A stretch of DNA of 62,764 bases from Spirochaetales bacterium (GTDB lineage: Bacteria; Spirochaetota; Leptospiria; Leptospirales; Leptonemataceae): positions 1 to 62,764 of the forward strand of contig JACKOY010000025.1 in NCBI GenBank assembly GCA_024233935.1, given 5' to 3'. This document shows positions 41,866 through 50,500 of this stretch, piece after piece. The notes under the pieces are model-generated. The model worked only from the letters and a program-made list of their open reading frames with translations, had not been told where the DNA came from and ran no database searches. The first letter of the stretch is position 1. Each line of letters starts with the position of its first letter. The position numbers were made by a program, and so were the translations under genes.

Positions 41866-43359
41866 CGCGTCAGCCAGCTGATTCACCTCGGCGGCTGGCC
41901 GGCAGAGCTCGTAGACGTGCATGGGCTCTGCGAACCCTTTGATTCGCGCGCGGCCTCGTAGCTTCAGCGGTAGCCGGTCCGCCATTTCGGGCTGTTTTGT
42001 CCAGGCCCGATACACGTCCGAGGAAACATATATACGGTTGTTCTTCGCCGCGTTACAGAGCCGCGAAGCAAGGTTCACGTTGCTGCCGATGACCGTGTAA
42101 TCACGCCGATCTTCCCCCCCGATGTTGCCCAGGATCACGCTTCCCATACTGATTCCGATGCCCACTTCCAGTCGATCGGTGACCGGTGTTACGCTCTCTT
42201 CCCGCACCAGTTCCGAGCGAATGCGATTGGCCGCCTCAAGGCATTTTTGAACACGATCGGGACCCTCGAATACCGCCACCACTTCGTCGCCAACGAATTT
42301 ATCAACGTGCCCGCCGCATTCCTGGATCGCACGGGCCTGCAGCCCGAGCAGACGGTTCAGGGTCTTGACCACCAATTCCGGCTCACGCACCGCCGCATAA
42401 GCAGTAAATCCCCGGATGTCCGAAAATAGAATGGCCACCTCACGACGTTCTCCCGCTTCCGATACCTCGCTTTTCATCAGCCTTTCAATCATGGTGCGCG
42501 TGTGCTCCGGAATATACTTCAGCATAATCAGGCGTTCACCGAGCGAGTTGGCCATCGCCTTAAAGGACCGCGTCAGTTCGCCGATCTCATCCTGGCCATT
42601 CTCATGAAGATCTATATCAAAATCTCCGTCGGCCAGTTTGCGCGCCGCCCTGTTCAGGTCCTCGATGGGGCCGGCGATGCGCCGTGCCAGAAAGTAAGCA
42701 AGCACCAGCCCGAGAACCAGTGCCAGCAGGCTGAATAGAACAATGCGATACGTGTCCGTGCGCAGCGCCGCCAGAAAACGATCCACGCGAAAGTCGACCG
42801 CAAGCAGGCCTTCGACCTGGCCCGCACGGTCGCGAATGGGTGCAAAAGCGGATATCCAGCGGCCGTTTTCATCGGTGTAAAGTTGCGTGTAGCCTGGCTC
42901 ACCGTGAAACGCCCGCTCAACAATCGCTCGATTTTCTTCCGGAATCCGGTACAAGTCTCCGACGAAGGGTTGCGGGTGGAGCATCACGCCAAAAGCAAGC
43001 TGATGCTTTTCAGGATGTAAGTGAAACGTATAGATCGTATCGTAAGCCAGGTAGTTTGCCTGCTGCACCCGCTCCAGATGCTCACGAATATTTCGGAAAG
43101 CGGGGCTGCTCGCATCGACCTGCCCCATGAGACTGTGATGTTGGTCGCCGTCTATGCCGAGAGCGGCGGTAATGGCCACGTGCTTCAGAGTCAGCCCGAA
43201 CTGTTCTTCCAGCGCGCGATAGCTCTGGTGATAAAAGAAGACCGACACCGCAAAAATCGCAAGAGCAATGCCCGCGCCAATCAGTATGCCGATCTTGTAG
43301 GCCAGAGGAAAGCGCGCCCTCTGTAGCTCAATGTTTAGAAACATTCGAGCTTTAGACAC
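41860..43359 (-). CDS. Class III cyclase with periplasmic sensor and HAMP domain
   Basis: This is a 499-residue transmembrane cyclase. Membrane span 1 is at about 22-42, and a periplasmic region of some 165 residues (Cache-like, with GRWISAFAPIRDRAGQVEGLLAVDF) follows. Span 2 is at about 210-232, then a HAMP domain (RRIAGPIEDLNRAARKLADG) and a catalytic domain (about 305-480). Metal aspartates are in LFSDIRGFTAY and GDEVVAVF, and the adenine/ribose block is DYTVIGSNVNLASRL. The layout parallels chemoreceptor-like adenylate cyclases, so ligand binding outside should control cAMP synthesis. GTG at 43359 is used; an ATG at 43344 is the alternative. It lacks the TPR-like tail of the other cyclases here. 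Confidence 0.88.
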   Translation of the reverse strand: MSKARMFLNIELQRARFPLAYKIGILIGAGIALAIFAVSVFFYHQSYRALEEQFGLTLKHVAITAALGIDGDQHHSLMGQVDASSPAFRNIREHLERVQQANYLAYDTIYTFHLHPEKHQLAFGVMLHPQPFVGDLYRIPEENRAIVERAFHGEPGYTQLYTDENGRWISAFAPIRDRAGQVEGLLAVDFRVDRFLAALRTDTYRIVLFSLLALVLGLVLAYFLARRIAGPIEDLNRAARKLADGDFDIDLHENGQDEIGELTRSFKAMANSLGERLIMLKYIPEHTRTMIERLMKSEVSEAGERREVAILFSDIRGFTAYAAVREPELVVKTLNRLLGLQARAIQECGGHVDKFVGDEVVAVFEGPDRVQKCLEAANRIRSELVREESVTPVTDRLEVGIGISMGSVILGNIGGEDRRDYTVIGSNVNLASRLCNAAKNNRIYVSSDVYRAWTKQPEMADRLPLKLRGRARIKGFAEPMHVYELCRPAAEVNQLADAV

Positions 43360-43392
43360 GCGGATGACGCACGCGTTTCAAAAAGACGCGCC

Positions 43393-44415
43393 TCAGACTG
43401 CGCCGCGGGTCAGTACACCGTCCGGCGTTTTAAGTTCGATACCCGAACCTCTCAGGAATTCAAAGATTGCAGCGGCAAGACCGGGCCTTGCGCCCAGGTC
43501 TTCCGGCAACCAGAGCCCCGGCGGGAGGCCGCCCTGCATATAGGCGCTTACAAAAATCGAGCAAAGAAAAGCTCCGGTCAGCTTCTGCATGGAGTTCAGT
43601 TCGTCATTGGCCTGCGCACGGACCGACATCTGCCATATTCTGTCTTCATCGCCCTGTTTGATTCGCACCTGGCCGCCCGTTAGATTCGCATGGTTGCGCG
43701 CCTCCAAAAGCGCCTTCGTAACCTCCAGGTTCCTGGTGTCCAGCAAGCCGTGGGCCTTCAGGTGACGAAAAAACTGCACGAAGCCCTCCGGGTTAAACAC
43801 CCGATAGGTCAACTCCGCAAGCGCGGGATTCTCGTAGATATTCTCAAAACCGTTTGCACAGTAACAGTCCTCGACCGGCTGCCCGAATAACTCGTAGGTC
43901 CGATAGCCGAAAAGCGGCGGGTACTGCACAATACGCCCATCAATCCATTGAAAGGTGTCTTCTTCGAATTCGTTCACAAGATCTTCAAAACACCACAGAA
44001 AGGGAAAATGATGAGGCGCCTCCGACAGGCTGCCGGCCAGAATCTCAATCTGCAGGGGCTGTCGCGCCCGGGCCAGTTCAAAACCGGTGATGAAATTCAC
44101 CAGTCCAGGGCTGAAACCGCAACCGGCCAGAACGCGCACCCCGGCGCTTTGAATGCGCTCTTTTTCTTTTATGTAGTTCACCTGATCCAGATCGGTCAGG
44201 TCGATCAGATCGGTGCCCGTGCGAATCGCGGCCTCCAGGGTGCGTCGGCCCAGTCCGCCCGGCAGGGCTCCCACGAGCAGGTCGGCGTCCAGGTCTTCGA
44301 GGGAATCGTCGAAGCCGCGTAGCTCAATCTGTGCGGAAACGGTACTCGAAGCCTGGCCAAGCAGATGGGCGATGGCGCGGCCCATGCGTCCGTTGCCCGC
44401 TATGACAATCTTCAT
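43393..44415 (-). CDS. Saccharopine-dehydrogenase-like oxidoreductase
   Basis: This is a 340-residue protein with an N-terminal Rossmann motif (VIAGNGRMGRAIAHLL, GxGxxG) and the pattern of the saccharopine dehydrogenase/homospermidine-type family: DLTDLDQVNYIKEKERI, LAGCGFSPGLVNFITGF and a C-terminal domain with a long beta insertion. Family members make or reduce imine bonds with NAD(P)H. The start overlaps the speE stop by 4 bases (ATGA), so the two proteins are co-translated. A role in polyamine metabolism, for instance a carboxy(nor)spermidine dehydrogenase-type step, is therefore suggested, but the substrate is not shown by sequence. Confidence 0.75.
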   Translation of the reverse strand: MKIVIAGNGRMGRAIAHLLGQASSTVSAQIELRGFDDSLEDLDADLLVGALPGGLGRRTLEAAIRTGTDLIDLTDLDQVNYIKEKERIQSAGVRVLAGCGFSPGLVNFITGFELARARQPLQIEILAGSLSEAPHHFPFLWCFEDLVNEFEEDTFQWIDGRIVQYPPLFGYRTYELFGQPVEDCYCANGFENIYENPALAELTYRVFNPEGFVQFFRHLKAHGLLDTRNLEVTKALLEARNHANLTGGQVRIKQGDEDRIWQMSVRAQANDELNSMQKLTGAFLCSIFVSAYMQGGLPPGLWLPEDLGARPGLAAAIFEFLRGSGIELKTPDGVLTRGAV

Positions 44416-45272
44416 CGCCAGCCCCGGGGATAGAGGGTCGAACCGAGATGCATATCGGGGTCATAGTATGCGGACGTCAATTTGCGCGAACGGAACCGTT
44501 GTTGGATCTTTTTCAGATCAAAGCGATTCACGCGCGTCTGGTCCGAGGCGATAATAAAGGCGCACTCATCAAAGGGAAAGCAGGCCACGAAAGCCTTGTG
44601 AATCTGGGTGTGTTTGAAAACGGCCCGGATTTCATCCCGACCCTGAATCCCGTACTGCTCGGTGAACTGGCCGGCCTGAAAAGCTCCGATGCCGCCCCGC
44701 CGCAGGGCCTTCTGAATCGCCCGGTACATCTCTGTGGTCCACAGCGCCTCGGACGGTCCGTAGGCATCGGTGGCATCGAAGACAATCACATCGAACTCCG
44801 CAGATTGTCGCTCCACGTAGCCACGCGCATCCTCAATGACAATTTCAACCCGCGGGTCGTCAAAAGCGCCCGCCGACACGCCAGGCAGATATTCCCGACA
44901 CATATCGATCACACCCTGATCGATTTCGACAATGACCGCCCGCTCCAGGGGATGTTTGAGCAGTTCCCGCAGCGCGCCGCCGTCGCCGCCCCCGATCACG
45001 AGGGCCGAACGGGGCTTTTCGAGGTTCAGTAAGGCCGGGTGAACGAGCATCTCGTGATAGACATGCTCATAACGAGTCGACAACTGCATGAGTCCATCAA
45101 GGGCAAGCACACGGCCGAAGGCTTCGTTGTCAAAGATCTCGATCCGTTGCACTCCAGACCGCTGGCGGTATACCACCCGATCACGCAAAAGACCCCAGGC
45201 AAATGTGGGCGAGGTGCCCAGACGATACTGTTCGTCCAGAAACCACTTGCGACCCGGCATGCGTACTTTCAT
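44412..45272 (-). CDS. speE: Spermidine synthase-like aminopropyltransferase
   Basis: This is a 286-residue enzyme of the normal spermidine synthase length. I use the ATG at 45272; the frame extends to 45452 without family sequence. Seen are the N-terminal beta domain (QRIEIFDNEAFGRVLALDG, TRYEHVYHEMLVHPAL), the SAM-fold motif VIGGGDGGALRELL, VEIDQGVIDMCREYLP, DARGYV and FDATDAYGPSEALWT (family DSTDPxGPAxxLF). It transfers an aminopropyl group from decarboxylated SAM to putrescine or a related amine. The change DS/TDP to DATDAY in the substrate loop may alter amine choice. It is first of a two-gene run with the saccharopine-dehydrogenase-like gene. It is divergent from the porin at 45567; the 294-base gap holds no further gene. 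Confidence 0.88.
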   Translation of the reverse strand: MKVRMPGRKWFLDEQYRLGTSPTFAWGLLRDRVVYRQRSGVQRIEIFDNEAFGRVLALDGLMQLSTRYEHVYHEMLVHPALLNLEKPRSALVIGGGDGGALRELLKHPLERAVIVEIDQGVIDMCREYLPGVSAGAFDDPRVEIVIEDARGYVERQSAEFDVIVFDATDAYGPSEALWTTEMYRAIQKALRRGGIGAFQAGQFTEQYGIQGRDEIRAVFKHTQIHKAFVACFPFDECAFIIASDQTRVNRFDLKKIQQRFRSRKLTSAYYDPDMHLGSTLYPRGWR

Positions 45273-45566
45273 GAAGAAACTTTTTTTTTGAAGCCGTGGG
45301 AGGCAAGCCTTTCGGCAGACCTGCGACAGACCGGGGCCAGGCCGCACAAGCTCAGCCCGAAACCCACAAGCATTTGACACCGGACGGCGACAACGCGCCA
45401 TTATGACAAAGCCGGACGATTCTGTTGCACTTCTGTTACGGAGCCCTGTCATTCCCGGGCAAATACCCGACTATGCACGCGATCGGCCGGAAAGGGAATG
45501 GTGCCCGGAATCAACGCACATGTTCTGGTCTTTCAGTATCACTCAACTCAAGTCATGAGGGAATGC

Positions 45567-47267
45567 ATGAAACTCAGAACTTCCATTGTTCTGCTCGCTT
45601 CGACGCTGCTGACCGCCTCCGGTCTCCAGGCTTACGAGTCAGAATGGCAAGATGAAACCTACGAAGAAGGCGACTCGATACCTTCGGCCACTTTCAAGCT
45701 GGAGAGCACGATCTTCGCCGGCTACGAATTTGTGGATCACGCAGCAAACGGTGAACCTGATTCCGGCAGTCCGACCAGCGAAAGCCAGGGCTTCACTGTC
45801 GGCCGCGCCTATATCACCTTTAAGGGCACAGTCGACGAGGGCACTTTCGACGGCTGGGGCTTTCGCATCACCACCGACATTGCTCCCGCAGCGGAGCAGG
45901 GCGGCGGTTGCGGCACCACCTGTTCAGAGGACAACGACTACAACGTAAACCTGAAGTATGCGTACATTCAGATTCCGTTGTTCTCCGGCGCCGAATTGCG
46001 CCTTGGTCAGCAGCACAGCCCGATCGTTGACGGCCAGGCCGGTGTTTCACTCCAGAAATTCTGGGGTTATCGGTATGTTGCGCAGGCGGCGACCGAAGCG
46101 CTGGGCATGTCCAGTTCGACTGAACGTGGACTCGCGTTTCTCTATTCCAGCGATTACTTTGCTCTGCACCTGCTTTTGGGCAACGGCGAAGGTTACCACC
46201 ACAACAACGCCGAACGTGTTTCGAGCACATTCAGCAGCACCAGCACCAGCACCATCCTGAGCAATCTGTCGGCCGGGAACAACGACTCGTACGCCTACGA
46301 TCTCTACGGCATGCCGTCGATTCGTCCCACAGGTTCCGCGAAGGACTTTATCTGGACCATCAGCTTTCCGTTCCGCCTGCAAAACCTGTATGGAATGGAA
46401 ACAGACGAAGAAACGCGTTTGTACACAATCGATCCGACTACGGCGCTCGGTGGATCGGTCGATCCGAACTACCAGATCTTTTCCGGTGATTCGCGCGCGA
46501 AACGTGATTATCAGTACGGCGTCGAAACCGACGTGCAGTACAATGCCGATGGCTTCTCGGTTACTCTCGGTGGCGGAACAATTGTCAAGGTCGATCGACG
46601 GGGTAACTCTTCTCTGATTACCGACGATTTGATTCGGGCCGGCGGCTATCGCACAACTTCGACGGGCGCCCTGGCGCAGGATCTGCTGGTCAACTTCAAC
46701 AAGTTCGATTCAGATCGGCGTGGTCTGGCGAACTACATTTTCGCTCACGTGGAGTTCGGACCGATCGGATTTTTCGGCCGCTACATGGAAGGCGACTCCA
46801 GTGTAACCGGTAACTCGTCGAGCACGCGCATCACGCCGGCCGATGGCCGCTCCTGGTTCGAGCAGGCCCTTGTTGCGGACCTTTCCAACACAACCATTGG
46901 CGACATTGGATACAACCGGCTGCAAAACAGCGTCGATAGCGGCTCCGGTCGATTCATCAACACGCTCTACGGAATCACCTACATCGCGAGCCCATCTTTT
47001 CAGGTTTCTCTGGGTGTAAGTGAAGTGCGCGGGGTCGACAAAACCGGTCGTGAGTACCGCACCAACCCGTATCAGCGCATCCCGATCACCGCGGGTAGCT
47101 CGACCACTCTGGCGAGCGCTCTCGAAAGCGCCACTCCGGGCACCGGCACGGGCGTGTTTGCAAGCCAGCTGGGCCTCTCGAGCGGCGACACGTTGAACAC
47201 CAACGACTTCTTTGGCTCCAAAGAGCGCAACCGCCAGGTATTCCTGCGGGCACTCTTTGAGTATTGA
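45567..47267 (+). CDS. Outer-membrane porin (phosphate-selective porin O/P-like)
   Basis: This is a 566-residue outer-membrane barrel. The ATG at 45567 has GAGGG upstream and begins a signal ending SGLQAYE; an in-frame ATG at 45498 adds 23 non-signal residues. The body shows alternating amphipathic strands (FTVGRAYITFKG, WGFRITTDIAP, GAELRLGQQHSPIV, NYIFAHVEFG), and the C-terminus ends FLRALFEY with a terminal aromatic. The pattern is closest to the Porin_O_P/OprP class, but substrate choice cannot be read from sequence. It has a Ser/Thr-rich loop near residues 215-230. An intrinsic terminator follows 30 bases after the stop. Confidence 0.8.
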   Translation: MKLRTSIVLLASTLLTASGLQAYESEWQDETYEEGDSIPSATFKLESTIFAGYEFVDHAANGEPDSGSPTSESQGFTVGRAYITFKGTVDEGTFDGWGFRITTDIAPAAEQGGGCGTTCSEDNDYNVNLKYAYIQIPLFSGAELRLGQQHSPIVDGQAGVSLQKFWGYRYVAQAATEALGMSSSTERGLAFLYSSDYFALHLLLGNGEGYHHNNAERVSSTFSSTSTSTILSNLSAGNNDSYAYDLYGMPSIRPTGSAKDFIWTISFPFRLQNLYGMETDEETRLYTIDPTTALGGSVDPNYQIFSGDSRAKRDYQYGVETDVQYNADGFSVTLGGGTIVKVDRRGNSSLITDDLIRAGGYRTTSTGALAQDLLVNFNKFDSDRRGLANYIFAHVEFGPIGFFGRYMEGDSSVTGNSSSTRITPADGRSWFEQALVADLSNTTIGDIGYNRLQNSVDSGSGRFINTLYGITYIASPSFQVSLGVSEVRGVDKTGREYRTNPYQRIPITAGSSTTLASALESATPGTGTGVFASQLGLSSGDTLNTNDFFGSKERNRQVFLRALFEY

Positions 47268-47297
47268 TTCAGCAAGATATAGAGACCTTCCTCCATT

Positions 47298-47328
47298 CGC
47301 CCCCGGCCGTGCGGCCGGGGGTTTTCGT
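47298..47328 (+). terminator. Rho-independent terminator after the porin
   Basis: A GC-rich stem CCCCCGGCCG/CGGCCGGGGG (47298-47307 with 47310-47319) is followed by TTTTCGTTT. It lies 30 bases downstream of the porin stop codon. The remaining bases to 47536 contain only short palindromes, such as CACGCTGAGCGTG at 47503-47515. Confidence 0.88.
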
Positions 47329-47536
47329 TTAAAAGAATGACCCGACCGGCAATGGCCGGCGGCCTGCTTACAGGCATACCCGCAAAACCGATTTGCTCCC
47401 CGACCATGGGATTTCTCATATAGCATTTCCAGCAGTTTACCCGGTCTGGTCGCCGGCTACCGTCCGATCAAAAAAGCATTGCTGGTGTTTTCACTTCCGG
47501 GCCACGCTGAGCGTGAAGGCCGCCTCCCCAGCGCGT

Positions 47537-50500
47537 ATGTTGACTCTTCCCGGATACAATGTAACCGAGCCGCTCCACGAGAGCAGCAATTCGGTCGTCG
47601 TGCGCGCCCTTCGTAGCTCGGACGGCCTGCCGGTCGTTGTAAAAGTACTGCGGGTCCGGCATCCAAAACCGCGCCAGATCGCCAAACTACGCCGCGAGTT
47701 CGACATCGCCGGGGACGTCGGGGAGTCGGTTGCCATCGCGCCTATCGCTCTCGAGCCGTACACGAACGGCTTTGCATTTGTCATGGCAGACATCCAGGGC
47801 GAATCTCTGGATCGGCTCGCGCAGAAAGAGCCCTTTGAACTCACACGCTTTCTGAAAATCGCCGCGGCCATTGCGCGCAAGCTGGCGCAGGTTCACCGCA
47901 GCCGGATTATCCACAAAGATATCAAACCCGAAAACATTGTCATGAACCCCCAAACCGGGGAGATCCGTCTGATTGACTTCGGCATCTCTTCGCGCCTGTC
48001 CAAAGAAACCGCTGCCGCGACCTCGCCTGGAAGACTCGAAGGCACCCTGGCGTACATGTCGCCGGAACAAACCGGGCGCATGAATCGATCCATCGATTAT
48101 CGCACGGATCTGTATTCGCTGGGCGCAACCCTGTACGAACTTTTGACCGGCCGCAGGCCCTTCACTTCCACCGAAGAGCTGGAACTTGTACACAGCCACA
48201 TTGCCCGGGAACCAGAACCGCCCCGGCAGATGGCTTCGGGAGGCCCGGTACCCGAAGCGGTGCAGGCTATCATCCTCAAACTCATGAGCAAGGCGGCCGA
48301 AGACCGCTACCAGAGCGGCCTGGGACTGGCCCACGATCTAGAATTCTGCCGCGCCCAGCTCGATGCAAATGGCCGCATCGATCCCACCTTTGTTCCCGGG
48401 CAGCGGGATGTGTCCGATCGTTTTGAGATTCCGCAGAAGCTGTACGGCCGCGAAAAGGAACGCACGCAATTGATCGAAGCTTTCGACCAGGCATCGGAAG
48501 GACGCGCGCTTCTGCTTTTGATTCAGGGGCATTCCGGTGTCGGGAAATCGGCACTGATCCACGAGATCCACAAACCCATCGCCCGCAAAGGCGGACGATT
48601 CATCAGCGGTAAATTCGATCAGTTCAAACGCAACGTCCCGTACCACGCTCTCATTCAGGCCTTCGCCGGTTTGGTGCGCCAGTTACTGGGAGAGAGTGAA
48701 GAGCGCGTACGTGGCTGGAGGGATCGCCTCATTCAGGCTCTGGGACCAAACGCCCAGGTTTTGATCGACGTCATACCCGAAATCGAAATGCTCATGGGCG
48801 AACAGGCGCCGGTGCCTGAACTGGCGCCGACCGAAAGTCAGCATCGCTTCAACCTGGCCTTCCAGGCTTTTATTCAGGCTTTCGGGGGGCCCCAACATCC
48901 GCTGGTGCTTTTTCTGGACGACCTGCAATGGGCCGATGGCGCAACTCTGATTCTCTTGCGGCGTCTGCTGGGAGATCCCGATGCAGGGCACCTGCTGGTC
49001 ATCGGGGCTTTCCGTGACAATGAAGTCAACGAAGCCCACCCGTTGACGGGGACCATCGAAGACCTGCGCCTGGCCGGGGTTGAGATCCGCTCCATAGCGT
49101 TGCGTCCCCTCGGCCTGCGCGATACGTACCGCCTGGTAAGCGCCACCGTGCGCGCCCCTCAGGCGCCCGAAGAGCGGGTCCAGGCCTGGCTTTCCGGCGC
49201 GGCGCAACGCGACGGCTCGCGCCCGATCGATGAAGAGGCGGCTCATGGCGTCCCGGGCGCCGACCTGGCCGAACTTGTGTTCCGGCGAACGGATGGAAAT
49301 CCGTACTTCGTCAACGAATTGCTGCGGGATTTCCACCACGAAGAACTGATTCGCTTCGACGGCGATCTCGCGCGCTGGACCTGGGACGTGGCGACAATGC
49401 ATGCCCGCTCGCTCGGTGAAGACGTCGTGCAGCTCATGGCCGAACGACTGCGCCGCCTTTCCGAATCCGATCAGGCGCTACTGAAAACGGCGGCCGCCCT
49501 GGGCAACGAGTTTGATCTGCGGCTCTTCGCACTGGCCCTGGATCAGCCCCCGCTGGAAGCGACCGCAGCGCTGGCGCCGCTTTTGCGGGAAGGATTGTTA
49601 CTTCCGGGGGACGATAGCTACAAGTACGTGACGAGCCTCACGAAGCCCGAGGATGCACGTGGCATTCTGTTTCGCTTTGTACACGATCGCGTCCAACAGG
49701 CCGCCTACGGCCTTCTGGAAGGCGAAGAGCAGGCCCGCGTGCATCTGCGTATTGCCCGTTCGTACATTGAGCACCTGCCCTTCGCGGAGCAGGACGAGCG
49801 CCTGATGGAAATCGTAAACCATCTGAACCTGGCCCGTGATCTGTTGATTGATCGGGCCGAACGGCTGGAAACAGCGCGATGGAATTTGCGCGGCGGCCTG
49901 CGGGCGCGACAGGCAACGGCCTACGAGTCCGCGTTGCGTCTGTTTGGCATTGCCTACGATCTTTTGCCGGAAGACGCCTACGAAAGCGAATACGAACTCT
50001 GGCTGGGAGTGCACCGACAACTCGGGGAAACAAACTATCTTCTGGAAGATCTGCCCCGCGCGGAACGTTTCTTCCGGGAGGTGCTTAATAAAGCTCGCGA
50101 TCCACTGGAGAAACTGCCGGTCTTCGAAATTCAGATCGGCGTTAAGACCGGCCAGGGAAAGGCCGGCGACGCCATCAATCTGGGACTTCAGGCGCTGGAG
50201 CTCCTGAACATGAAGTTGCCCCGCAATCCGTCGCGTTCGCGCGTTCAGAATCAGCTGCAGAAATTGCGCTGGAGCTTGCGGGACCGGGAACCGGAGCAAT
50301 TACTCAAACTGCCAGCCCTGGAAGATACACACAAACGGGCCGCCATGCGGCTGATGATGCAGCTCTGTATGCCCGCGCACAATCTATCCAGCGAACTGTT
50401 CCCGTTGATTGTGCACCAGATGATCGAAACGACCCTGGAATCGGGGAACGCACCCCCGAGTGCCTTTGCCTGGGCGGCGTACGGCATGCTGATTTCGGGC

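Noticed and set aside
45273..45566. Promoter TTGACA with CATTAT in the speE/porin gap
   Set aside because: The spacing would be 19 bases and no better -10 is present; not strong enough to annotate.
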